Source of the DNA: Pseudomonas sp. GOM7
GTDB lineage: Bacteria; Pseudomonadota; Gammaproteobacteria; Pseudomonadales; Pseudomonadaceae
NCBI RefSeq assembly: GCF_026723825.1
Contig: NZ_CP113519.1
Location: 4,712,001 to 4,776,000 of the forward strand
Length of the DNA stretch: 64,000 nt
Direction: 5' to 3'
Part shown: positions 10,087 through 18,222 of the stretch, one piece after another
How positions within the stretch are numbered: the first letter of the stretch is position 1
How the letters are laid out: each line of letters starts with the position of its first letter
Made by a program: the position numbers and the translations under genes
The notes under the pieces: model-generated
What the model was told of the DNA's origin: nothing
Databases searched by the model: none
The model's input: only the letters and a program-made list of their open reading frames with translations

Positions 10087-10651
10087 GGCACCGGACTGGT
10101 GAGTTTGTGTGTTGGCTCGTTGAGTGTTTTGGACGCCGCCTCGGTGTTTTCAGAGACTCCGGGTTTCGCCCCCTCGGGCCCTGAACGAGTGGGCATTCCA
10201 TAGGTTGCTCAGCGTGTTCTAGTGCCTGTGAAATCGCATATGGGTCGTCGAGTTAAACCAAAACTTTCATTCGTGCGGTTGCTCTTCGGTCAGCCCCTAG
10301 GCTGACCTTATATTCAAGCAGACAGAGTCCCAAAGAGTTACCGGAGGTTCAGGCGCGTGCAGAGCCCGCCCAGGAGGGCGAACGGAATCGTCGTGGAAGA
10401 GGTTGAGCGGCATGGATGCCGCGAAAGCCGCGATGGGCCAGGGATGGCCCACCGCGGCGGGCCTCTGGAGCGACGATGGAGTGAGCGAACCCTGGCGCAG
10501 CCAGGGCCGGATGACCGGGCGGAGGGTTTTGGTTACTTTTGCCCTACAAAAGTGACTCGCCCGGGAGGGCGAAACCAAAAACATCAGCAAAAATGCGGCA
10601 ATTCGGAACAAGCCCCCCATAAAAACGACAACCGTATTGCCAATCCGGTCT
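10087..10651. repeat. Large inverted-repeat element, copy B (left arm shortened)
   Basis: This fills the 644-base gap between convergent ureC and rarD. The left end GGCACCGGACTGGTGAGTTT and the minus-strand read of the right end (AGACCGGATTGGCAATACGG) match the ends of copies A and C. The left arm stops after the GTTTCGCCCCCTCGGG block, while the right arm (about 10350-10651) is full length and about 90 percent like those of A and C. The core motif GTTAAACCAAAACTTTCATT (10253 on) is shared with copy C. No gene is seen inside. Confidence 0.78.
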
Positions 10652-10675
10652 AAAACCACCAAGCCCCCCAGCAAT

Positions 10676-11569
10676 TCACACCACCACACGTCGGCGCGAA
10701 TTAATCCAGATATCCAGGCTATAGACCACCAACCCCGCCCAGATGCAGGCGAACGCCATCAGCCTGGCCGGATCGAGGCGCTCGCCGAACAGCAGCACCG
10801 CCTGCAACATCACCAGGGTCGGGGCGATGTACTGCAGAAAGCCCAGGGTGGTGTACGGCAGATGCCGCGCGGCGGCGTTGAAGCACACCAACGGGATCAG
10901 GGTGATGGGGCCGGCCAGGGCCAGCAGCAGCACCTCGCCGCTGCTCCAGAAGCCGGCCTGGCCACTCATCGCCGCCGGGTGCAGGGCCAGCCAGATCAGC
11001 GCCACCGGCAGCAGCAGCCAGGTTTCCACCACCAATCCAGGCAAGGCCGCCACCGGCGCCTGCTTGCGAATCAGCCCGTAGAAGCCGAAGGTCAGCGCCA
11101 GCGCCAGCGACACCCAGGGCAGGCTGCCCACCTGCCATACCTGCTGCAGCACGCCCAGCGCCGCCAACCCCACGGCCAACCACTGCAGACGACGCAGACG
11201 CTCGCCGAGGATGAGCAAGCCAAGCAGCACGTTGACCAGCGGGTTGATGTAGTAGCCCAGGCTGGCTTCGAGCATGCGGTCGTTGTTCACCGCCCAGACG
11301 TAGATCAGCCAGTTGCTGGCGATCAGCAGGCCGCACCCGGCCAGCACCAGCAGGCGTCTGGGGTGCTCACGCAGTTCGCGCCACCAGCCTGGATGCTTCC
11401 ATACGGCCAGCAACAGCGCACCGAACAACGCCGACCAGAGTGCGCGGTGAACGATGATCTCCAATGCCGGAACGGCCTGCAGGGCCTTGAAGTAGAGGGG
11501 GAACATGCCCCAGATGATGTAGGCGGTCAGGCCCAGCAGATACCCGCGCTGCGGGTTGACGGTGGTCAT
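10676..11569 (-). CDS. rarD: EamA-family transporter RarD
   Basis: The 297-residue protein is a ten-helix drug/metabolite-transporter family membrane protein of the RarD type (two EamA repeats). It begins MTTVNPQRGYLLGLTAYIIW, with later LIASNWLIYVWAVNN and LGYYINPLVNVLLGLLILGE segments diagnostic of RarD. Transport substrate is not established for the family; chloramphenicol sensitivity was the original phenotype. The ATG at 11569 is preferred over the frame start at 11584 because AAGGA lies 8 bases upstream. It converges on ureC across repeat copy B. Confidence 0.92.
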   Translation of the reverse strand: MTTVNPQRGYLLGLTAYIIWGMFPLYFKALQAVPALEIIVHRALWSALFGALLLAVWKHPGWWRELREHPRRLLVLAGCGLLIASNWLIYVWAVNNDRMLEASLGYYINPLVNVLLGLLILGERLRRLQWLAVGLAALGVLQQVWQVGSLPWVSLALALTFGFYGLIRKQAPVAALPGLVVETWLLLPVALIWLALHPAAMSGQAGFWSSGEVLLLALAGPITLIPLVCFNAAARHLPYTTLGFLQYIAPTLVMLQAVLLFGERLDPARLMAFACIWAGLVVYSLDIWINSRRRVVV

Positions 11570-11665
11570 CACGGATCCTTGCAACGAATGACGAGCGCCG
11601 AATTCTAGTCTGCAAAGGCCGTGGCTGTCTGGTCATCTGGCACGAGCGTGCGTCGCTGCCAACAT

Positions 11666-11695
11666 GAAAAAGGGCAATCCGAGGATTGCCCTTTT
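11666..11695 (-). terminator. Terminator downstream of actP
   Basis: A GGGCAATCC/GGATTGCCC stem with a GA loop is flanked by an A-run and TTTT. It lies 20 bases beyond the actP stop, between actP and rarD. Confidence 0.88.
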
Positions 11696-11715
11696 GCTGA
11701 CACCTGGCCGGGTCG

Positions 11716-13374
11716 TCAGTGCGAGACGGCACCGCTGGCACCCAGGCCGGTCTGCGAGCGGACGAACTGCGGCAGGAAGCGGGCGCGCTCCTCGCCAGCC
11801 GCTGCCGAGCTGTCGGTGATGGAGAAGAACCAGACCCCGATGAAGGCCACGGCCATGGAGAACAGCGCCGGGTACTCGTAGGGGAAGATGGCCTTCTCGA
11901 AGCCCAGCACCTGCACCCACACGGTCGGGCCAAGGATCATCAGCGTCACTGCGGTGACCAGGCCCAGCCAGCCGCCGATCATGGCGCCACGGGTGGTCAG
12001 GTTCTTCCAGTACATGGAAAGGAACAGCACCGGGAAGTTGCAACTGGCGGCGATGGAGAAGGCCAGGCCCACCATGAAGGCGATGTTCTGCTTCTCGAAC
12101 AGGATGCCCAGGCCGATGGCCAGCACACCCAGGGCCACGGTGGTGATCTTCGACACGCGCAGCTCGTCACGCTCGTTGGCCTTGCCCTTCTTGATCACGC
12201 TGGCGTACAGGTCGTGGGACACCGCCGAGGCGCCAGCCAGGGTCAGGCCGGCGACCACCGCGAGGATGGTGGCGAAGGCCACGGCCGAGATGAAGCCGAG
12301 GAAGATGCTGCCGCCCACGGCGTTGGCCAGGTGCACCGCGGCCATGTTGTTGCCGCCCAGCAGTGCGCCGCTGGCATCCTTGAAAGCCGGGTTGGTGCTG
12401 ACCAGCAGGATCGCGCCGAAGCCGATGATGAAGGTCAGGATGTAGAAGTAGCCGATGAAACCGGTGGCGAAGAACACCGACTTGCGCGCTTCCTTGGCGT
12501 CACCAACGGTGAAGAAGCGCATCAGGATATGCGGCAGGCCAGCGGTACCAAACATCAGCGCCAGGCCCAGGGAGATGGCCGAGATCGGATCCTTCACCAG
12601 GCCGCCCGGGCTCATGATCGCCTCGCCCTTGGGGTGCACCTTGATCGCTTCGCTGAACAGCGTGGCGAAGTCGAAGTTGACGTGCTTCATCACCATCAGC
12701 GCCATGAACGAGGCACCGGACAGCAGCAGCACGGCCTTGATGATCTGCACCCAGGTGGTGGCCAGCATGCCGCCGAACAGCACGTAGCAGACCATCAGGA
12801 TGCCCACCAGCACGACGGCCACGTGGTAGTTGAGGCCGAACAGCAGTTCGATCAGCTTGCCGGCACCGACCATCTGCGCGATCAGGTAGAAGGCCACCAC
12901 CACCAGCGAACCACTGGCCGACAGGGTGCGGATTTCCTTCTGCTTGAGGCGGTAGGAAGCCACGTCGGCGAAGGTGTACTTGCCGAGGTTGCGCAAGCGC
13001 TCGGCGATCAGGAACAGGATCACCGGCCAGCCGACCAGGAAGCCGATCGAGTAGATCAGGCCGTCATAGCCGCTGCTGAACACCAGCGCGGAAATGCCCA
13101 GGAAGGACGCCGCCGACATGTAGTCGCCGGCAATCGCCAGGCCGTTCTGGAAGCCGGTGATGCTGCCGCCGGCGGTGTAGAAATCCGAGGCCGACTGGCT
13201 GCGCTTGGAGGCCCAGTAGGTGATGTACAGGGTGGCGCCGACGAAGGCGACGAACATGGTGATGGCTGAGACGTTCAGGGGCTGACGCTGAACCTCACCC
13301 TCCAGAGCGCCAGCGGCCCACAGGGCAGGACTGATAAGCAGCAGGGCGAAGATGCCGAGAAGACGGGCGATCAT
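11716..13374 (-). CDS. actP: Cation/acetate symporter ActP
   Basis: The 552-residue protein belongs to the sodium:solute symporter (SSS) family and imports acetate or other short carboxylates with a cation across the inner membrane. It has an N-terminal signal-like segment (MIARLLGIFALLLISPALWA) followed by about 13 hydrophobic helices; ASKRSQSASDFYTAGGSITG and GTAGLPHILMRFFTV are typical of ActP. Its start overlaps the stop of the DUF485 gene by 4 bases (operon). Acetyl-CoA synthetase, a frequent neighbour, is absent here. Confidence 0.93.
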   Translation of the reverse strand: MIARLLGIFALLLISPALWAAGALEGEVQRQPLNVSAITMFVAFVGATLYITYWASKRSQSASDFYTAGGSITGFQNGLAIAGDYMSAASFLGISALVFSSGYDGLIYSIGFLVGWPVILFLIAERLRNLGKYTFADVASYRLKQKEIRTLSASGSLVVVAFYLIAQMVGAGKLIELLFGLNYHVAVVLVGILMVCYVLFGGMLATTWVQIIKAVLLLSGASFMALMVMKHVNFDFATLFSEAIKVHPKGEAIMSPGGLVKDPISAISLGLALMFGTAGLPHILMRFFTVGDAKEARKSVFFATGFIGYFYILTFIIGFGAILLVSTNPAFKDASGALLGGNNMAAVHLANAVGGSIFLGFISAVAFATILAVVAGLTLAGASAVSHDLYASVIKKGKANERDELRVSKITTVALGVLAIGLGILFEKQNIAFMVGLAFSIAASCNFPVLFLSMYWKNLTTRGAMIGGWLGLVTAVTLMILGPTVWVQVLGFEKAIFPYEYPALFSMAVAFIGVWFFSITDSSAAAGEERARFLPQFVRSQTGLGASGAVSH

Positions 13375-13682
13375 TTCTGCACCTCATCCAGGATGACCTT
13401 GTTCAGCGCGTCGAACTCGCCGTTGGCACGGTAGACGTAAACACCGGTGAGCACGAAGGCGGACAGGATCAGGCCCACACCCAGCGGGATGCCCCAGGTG
13501 GTGGGCGAGCCTTCGCTGATGCGCGTGCCGAGCAGTTGCGGATCGAAGGCGATCAACAGGATGAAGGCCACATAAAGGCCCAGCATGATCGCCGACAGCG
13601 TCCAGGCGAAACGGTCACGCTTGGCCACCAGGTTCTTGAAATGCGGATTCGCCTGAATCCGCGCGTAGCTATCGTCGTGCAT
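13371..13682 (-). CDS. DUF485 inner-membrane protein, ActP partner (YjcH-like)
   Basis: The protein has 103 residues with two transmembrane helices (about 25-50 and 60-85) and the DUF485 N-terminal pattern NPHFKNLVAKRDRFAWTLS. Proteins of this family are almost always encoded just upstream of actP. The 4-base overlap here fits a co-translated small subunit or assembly factor. Confidence 0.9.
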   Translation of the reverse strand: MHDDSYARIQANPHFKNLVAKRDRFAWTLSAIMLGLYVAFILLIAFDPQLLGTRISEGSPTTWGIPLGVGLILSAFVLTGVYVYRANGEFDALNKVILDEVQK

Positions 13683-13837
13683 CTTGTTCTTATCCTCACG
13701 AGAGGGGGCTGGTGGCTCTACTCTAGATCCGCCCCTGGCGCACGACAGACGACCTTAGTAGTACATCAGCGCCTCTAACACGCGCCATCCAGCGTTTCCG
13801 CCCCTCCCCTGCCGCGCTCTACGACCAAGGTCGGGGG

Positions 13838-15145
13838 TTAGAGATCGCGCAGCAGCAACCCATGGCCGAGGTCGACACCCGCTGCAACCGGCAGGTACAC
13901 CCGATGCCCGTCACCGGGCGCTACCGCGATGCGCTCGCCGGAACGGTTCTCCAGGTATTCGAGCGAGAAGCGCAGATTGCCTTGTGGGGTCATCAGCTCG
14001 ATGCCGTCGCCCACCTCGAAGCGGTTCTTCACCAGCACTTCGGCCAGCTCGCCACGGCGCTCACCGGTCAGCTCACCGACGAACTGCTGGCGCTCGGCGA
14101 GGGAGTTGCCGCGCTGGTAGTTCTGGTATTCGTCGTGCACGTGGCGGCGCAGGAAGCCCTCGGTGTAACCACGGTTGGCCAGGGACTCGAGGTCATGCAT
14201 CAGGCTTCTGTCGAAGGGGCGCCCGGCCACGGCGTCGTCGATGGCGCGGCGGTAGGCCTGGGCGGTGCGCGCGCAGTAGAAGTGGCTCTTGGTGCGCCCT
14301 TCGATCTTCAGCGAGTGCACGCCCATGGCCACCAGGCGCGGCACGTGCTGCACCGCGCGCAGATCCTTGGAGTTCATGATGTAGGTGCCGTGCTCGTCCT
14401 CGAAGGCGGCCATCTGCTCGCCGGGGCGGCTCGCCTCCTCCAGCAGGAAGGCCTGGCCGGTGGGCGCACCCTGGCCCAGGGTCGGCTCGACGAGCTGGAC
14501 GATATCGCCGCTTTCGTTCTCGGCAGCCGGGCTGGCCTGGTACTGCCAGCGACAGGCGTTGGTGCAGGTGCCCTGGTTGGGGTCGCGGCGGTTGATGTAG
14601 CCCGACAGCAGGCAACGTCCGGAATAGGCCATGCACAACGCCCCATGGACGAACACCTCCAGCTCCATGTCCGGCACTGCCTGGCGAATCTCCTCGATCT
14701 CTTCCAGCGCCAGCTCGCGGGAGAGGATCACCCGGCTCAGCCCCTGGCGCCGCCAGAACTCGACACTGGCCCAGTTCACCGCGTTGGCCTGCACCGACAG
14801 GTGGATGGCCATGTGCGGAAAGTGCTCTCGCACCAGCATGATCAGGCCGGGATCGGACATGATCAATGCGTTCGGCGCCATCGCCACCACTGGCTCGAGA
14901 TCCTTGAGGAAGGTCTTCAGCTTGGCGTTGTGCGGGGCGATGTTGACCACCACGTAGAACTGCTTGCCCTGAGCGTGCGCTTCGGCAATGCCGATGGCCA
15001 GGTTGGCGTGATCGAACTCGTTGTTGCGCACCCGCAGGCTGTAGCGCGGCTGACCGGCATACACCGCATCGGCGCCGTAGGCGAAGGCATAACGCATGTT
15101 CTTGAGGCTGCCGGCCGGCGACAGCAGTTCGGGAAAACGGGGCAT
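13838..15145 (-). CDS. trhP: tRNA 5-hydroxyuridine synthesis protein TrhP (YegQ, peptidase U32 family)
   Basis: The 435-residue U32-family protein starts MPRFPELLSPAGSLKNMRYA. The U32 signature (EVFVHGALCMAYSGRC) and the iron-sulfur cysteines in GYINRRDPNQGTCTNACRW are present. In E. coli, YegQ/TrhP is needed for prephenate-dependent 5-hydroxylation of wobble uridine 34 in tRNAs. The upstream extension of the frame to 15361 runs through a repeat and is rejected. The gene stands alone on the minus strand. Confidence 0.88.
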   Translation of the reverse strand: MPRFPELLSPAGSLKNMRYAFAYGADAVYAGQPRYSLRVRNNEFDHANLAIGIAEAHAQGKQFYVVVNIAPHNAKLKTFLKDLEPVVAMAPNALIMSDPGLIMLVREHFPHMAIHLSVQANAVNWASVEFWRRQGLSRVILSRELALEEIEEIRQAVPDMELEVFVHGALCMAYSGRCLLSGYINRRDPNQGTCTNACRWQYQASPAAENESGDIVQLVEPTLGQGAPTGQAFLLEEASRPGEQMAAFEDEHGTYIMNSKDLRAVQHVPRLVAMGVHSLKIEGRTKSHFYCARTAQAYRRAIDDAVAGRPFDRSLMHDLESLANRGYTEGFLRRHVHDEYQNYQRGNSLAERQQFVGELTGERRGELAEVLVKNRFEVGDGIELMTPQGNLRFSLEYLENRSGERIAVAPGDGHRVYLPVAAGVDLGHGLLLRDL

Positions 15146-15254
15146 GACCGCAAGCTCGGGAATCTGGGGGGCTGGCGATTCTAGAGAGCGGCACGACGCC
15201 GGCATTGATCTGGGTCTATCGATGCGCGGAAAAGCGCCCGAGTGAACGCCGTGG

Positions 15255-15322
15255 TGGTGCGCACAGCGCACCCTACGCAATATCCGCCGTGAAAGGCACC
15301 CGTAGGGTGCGCCGTGCGCACC
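15255..15322. repeat. GTAGGGTGCGC-type inverted repeat
   Basis: Two inverted copies of a 21-base unit, one reading GGTGCGCACAGCGCACCCTA and the other its near complement, are separated by about 25 bases. The family recurs at 28068, 32650, 32936, 42604 and 56213. Confidence 0.8.
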
Positions 15323-15351
15323 GATGCCGCCACGCTCAGCGCAAGGGCGCG

Positions 15352-15858
15352 CTAGCGACAAACCTGGCGATAGAGCACCTCGTCCTTGCCGATACGCTTG
15401 AGCTGCGCCAGTACAGGTTGCTGCTGGGCATCCAGCGGCAGCAGTTCGGCCGTCTGGCAGTTGAGCAGATGGGCCTGGTGCGAGACATGGTCGATGTGCT
15501 GCTTCTCGAAGCGATAGAGCATGAATTCGGCCACCTGCGCCTCAGCCACCTGGCGGCGCACGACGCTCTTGCTGTCGAGCACGGTAAAGGCCGTGGTGAT
15601 CGGCATGAAGTAGCTCCAGGGGCGCCAGAACACGTGCCCGGCCTCGCTGGCCACCACCACCGACTCGGGCGGCTGGCGCTCGAGCTGGTGCTCGAACCAG
15701 GAATACTCGTAGACGATCTGGTAGCCCAGCATGCCCAGGCCGCCGAACAGCGGAACGATCCATCTCGGCAATCGGTTGCCGGTGAGTTTGCGCAACAACA
15801 GAGCCACACCGGCAGCGCCGAGCCCCGCTACCAGAATGGCGAGCAAAGTCCACAACAT
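15352..15858 (-). CDS. Uncharacterised membrane-anchored protein
   Basis: The function of this 168-residue protein is not recognised. It has two N-terminal hydrophobic helices (about 2-24 and 34-50), then a soluble part with the motifs YEYSWFEHQLERQPPE, VFWRPWSYFMPITTAFTVLD and a C-terminal half with two cysteines. The C-terminal part probably lies in the periplasm or cytoplasm as a small globular domain. It lies between trhP and the symporter with no overlap; a hairpin separates it from the symporter. Confidence 0.7.
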   Translation of the reverse strand: MLWTLLAILVAGLGAAGVALLLRKLTGNRLPRWIVPLFGGLGMLGYQIVYEYSWFEHQLERQPPESVVVASEAGHVFWRPWSYFMPITTAFTVLDSKSVVRRQVAEAQVAEFMLYRFEKQHIDHVSHQAHLLNCQTAELLPLDAQQQPVLAQLKRIGKDEVLYRQVCR

Positions 15859-15872
15859 AAGACTGTTCCTGA

Positions 15873-15900
15873 AAGAAGACGGGCCTCCACTGGAGGCCCG
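15873..15900 (-). terminator. Terminator of the symporter operon
   Basis: GGGCCTCCACTGGAGGCCC forms a 9-bp stem. On the minus strand it is followed by GTCTTCTTTC. It lies 50 bases past the symporter stop. Confidence 0.75.
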
Positions 15901-15950
15901 CCTGCTGAAGCCCTGGCCACCCTGCTGGTGGCGTCAGGCCGGGATTATGC

Positions 15951-17720
15951 TCAGTGGCTCAGAGCCACGCCAGCACCTTTGGGGGTACGCACGCTTTCCA
16001 CCAGATCCTGGATGTGCTGCGGCGGTGCGGCGGTTACCCGAGACACGGCGTAAGCCACGGCGAAGTTGATCAGCGCACCGACGGAGCCGAAGGAAGCCGG
16101 GGAAATCCCCATGAACCAGGCATCCGGGGTGTTCGGCAGGCTGTTGGTGCCCGGGATGAAGAACCAGCCCAGGTAGGTGAAGATGTACAGCAGCGTCACC
16201 ACCAGGCCAACCACCATGCCGCAGATGGCGCCCTTGTCGTTCATGCGCTTGGAGAAAATCCCCATCATCAGCACCGGGAACAGGGTTGCCGCGGCTATCC
16301 CGAAGGCCAGCGCCACCACCTGCGCGGCGAAGCCAGGCGGGTTGAGCCCCAGGTAGGTGGCCAGCAGGATCGCCGCCGCCATGGACAACCGCGCCGCTAT
16401 CATCTCGTTCTTCTCGCTGATCTTCGGATTGATCAAGGTCTTGATCAGGTCATGACTGATCGCCGAGGAAATCGCCAACAACAGCCCCGCCGCAGTGGAC
16501 AGCGCCGCCGCGATGGCACCTGCGGCGATCAAACCGACCACCCAACCAGGCAGGTTGGCGATCTCCGGGTTGGCCAGCACCAGGATGTCGTTGTTGACGG
16601 TCAGCTCGTTGCCGTTCCAGCCGCGCTCCTGAGCAGTCGCGGTGAAGGCCGGGGCGGCATCGTTGTACATCTGGATGCGGCCATCGCCGTTCTTGTCTTG
16701 CCACTGGATCAGGCCGGTCTGCTCCCAGGTCTTGACCCACTCCGGACGCTCTTCGTACGCCAGCGCCGGGGCAGAAGCGCCTTGCGGATAGATGGTGGTG
16801 ACCAGGTTCAGACGTGCCATGGAGGCCACGGCCGGTGCGGTGAGGTACAGCAGGGCGATGAAGATCAGCGTCCAGCCGGCGGACCAGCGAGCATCGGCCA
16901 CGCGCGGCACGGTGAAGAAGCGGATGATCACGTGTGGCAGACCGGCGGTACCGATCATCAGCGACAGGGTGAACAGCACCATATTCAGCTTGTTGTCGAC
17001 ATCGGCGGTATAGGCCGCGAAGCCCAGCTCACGCACCACCTCATCGAGTTTCTGCAACAGCGGCACGCCGGACTCGACATGATCACCGAACAGACCCAGC
17101 GGCGGGATCGGGTTGCCGGTCAGTTGCAGGGAGATGAAGATGGCCGGGATGGTGTAGGCGATGATCAGCACCACGTACTGCGCCACCTGGGTATAGGTGA
17201 TGCCCTTCATGCCGCCGAACACGGCGTAGGCGAACACCACCGCCGCAGCGATCCAGATACCCGTGGAGTTGCTCACCTCGAGGAAGCGCGAGAAGGCCAC
17301 ACCGGCACCGGCCATCTGCCCGATCACGTAGGTGACGGAGATGATCACCAGGCAGATCACCGCCGTCAGGCGCGCCCCCCGGCTGTAGAAGCGATCGCCG
17401 ATGAAATCCGGCACGGTGAACTTGCCGAACTTGCGCAGGTACGGCGCCAGCAGCATGGCCAGCAGCACGTAGCCACCAGTCCAGCCCATGAGGAAGGTGG
17501 AGTTGGCATAACCGCCAGCGGCAATCAGGCCGGCCATGGAGATGAAGGACGCGGCGGACATCCAGTCGGCGGCGGTGGCCATGCCGTTGGTGACCGGGTG
17601 TACCCCACCGCCCGCGACGTAGAATTCCTTGGTGGAGCCGGCGCGGGCCCAGATGGCGATACCGATATAGAGCGCAAAGGACGCCCCGACGAACAACAGG
17701 TTGATGGCGAATTGGCTCAT
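15951..17720 (-). CDS. Sodium:solute symporter, VC_2705 subfamily (large subunit)
   Basis: This 589-residue SSS-family symporter is longer than ActP, because the middle (about 310-375) carries a soluble insertion (EERPEWVKTWEQTGLIQWQD). The N-terminus FYVAGGGVHPVTNGMATAAD and the GTAGLPHVIIRFFTV motif are typical. It is paired, with a 6-base gap, with a DUF4212 gene; this pairing defines the VC_2705-type symporters, which probably take up acetate or a similar organic acid. The actual substrate is inferred only. Confidence 0.88.
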   Translation of the reverse strand: MSQFAINLLFVGASFALYIGIAIWARAGSTKEFYVAGGGVHPVTNGMATAADWMSAASFISMAGLIAAGGYANSTFLMGWTGGYVLLAMLLAPYLRKFGKFTVPDFIGDRFYSRGARLTAVICLVIISVTYVIGQMAGAGVAFSRFLEVSNSTGIWIAAAVVFAYAVFGGMKGITYTQVAQYVVLIIAYTIPAIFISLQLTGNPIPPLGLFGDHVESGVPLLQKLDEVVRELGFAAYTADVDNKLNMVLFTLSLMIGTAGLPHVIIRFFTVPRVADARWSAGWTLIFIALLYLTAPAVASMARLNLVTTIYPQGASAPALAYEERPEWVKTWEQTGLIQWQDKNGDGRIQMYNDAAPAFTATAQERGWNGNELTVNNDILVLANPEIANLPGWVVGLIAAGAIAAALSTAAGLLLAISSAISHDLIKTLINPKISEKNEMIAARLSMAAAILLATYLGLNPPGFAAQVVALAFGIAAATLFPVLMMGIFSKRMNDKGAICGMVVGLVVTLLYIFTYLGWFFIPGTNSLPNTPDAWFMGISPASFGSVGALINFAVAYAVSRVTAAPPQHIQDLVESVRTPKGAGVALSH

Positions 17721-17726
17721 GAGCGC

Positions 17727-17987
17727 TTACTCCTCGACGCCGAATTCTTTATCGAGTTTGTTCATTCGCCACGCGTAGTGAAAAATGAGCCCGATGAAGA
17801 CGAGGATGGAGCCCTGCTGAGCGAACCAGAAGCCGAGATCGGCTCCGCCAACCATGATGCCCGCGAGCATGGGTCGCAGGATCATGGCGAATCCATACGA
17901 GGCCAGAGCCCAGACGATCAGGCTCAGGGTGATCAAGCGTACATTCGCCTTCCAGTACGCCGCTGCATTTGCTTTATCAGTAGTCAT
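17727..17987 (-). CDS. DUF4212 sodium:solute symporter small subunit
   Basis: This 86-residue protein has two transmembrane helices and the family pattern AAAYWKANVRLITLSLIVWA near the N-terminus and FWFAQQGSILVFIGLIFHYAW in the second helix. It is encoded directly upstream of the large symporter and is expected to be part of the same transporter. Confidence 0.9.
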   Translation of the reverse strand: MTTDKANAAAYWKANVRLITLSLIVWALASYGFAMILRPMLAGIMVGGADLGFWFAQQGSILVFIGLIFHYAWRMNKLDKEFGVEE

Positions 17988-18146
17988 GGATGCCTCCGGT
18001 TATTGTTATTCTGATACACCTTCAAGCTAGCAGTAGCTGAGCAAAAGCCAATAGATAGACATTGGTATTAGCCGCTCCCTCCCCCAGCACAGCCTCCCTC
18101 GCCATTACCGCACAGCGCCAGGTAGCAGTCTGACGTCGATTATCCT

Positions 18147-18167
18147 GATTACAATTGATAATAGTTC
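18147..18167. promoter_or_regulatory. Putative Fur box before the TonB receptor gene
   Basis: The AT-rich GATTACAATTGATAATAG stretch resembles the Fur consensus of GATAAT hexamers and lies about 60 bases before the receptor start. Iron repression is expected for such receptors. The match is imperfect. Confidence 0.5.
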
Positions 18168-18222
18168 TTCATAACACTACTATGCCGCCCAAAATCAACC
18201 CACCTTGTCCAAGGATCTGCAA

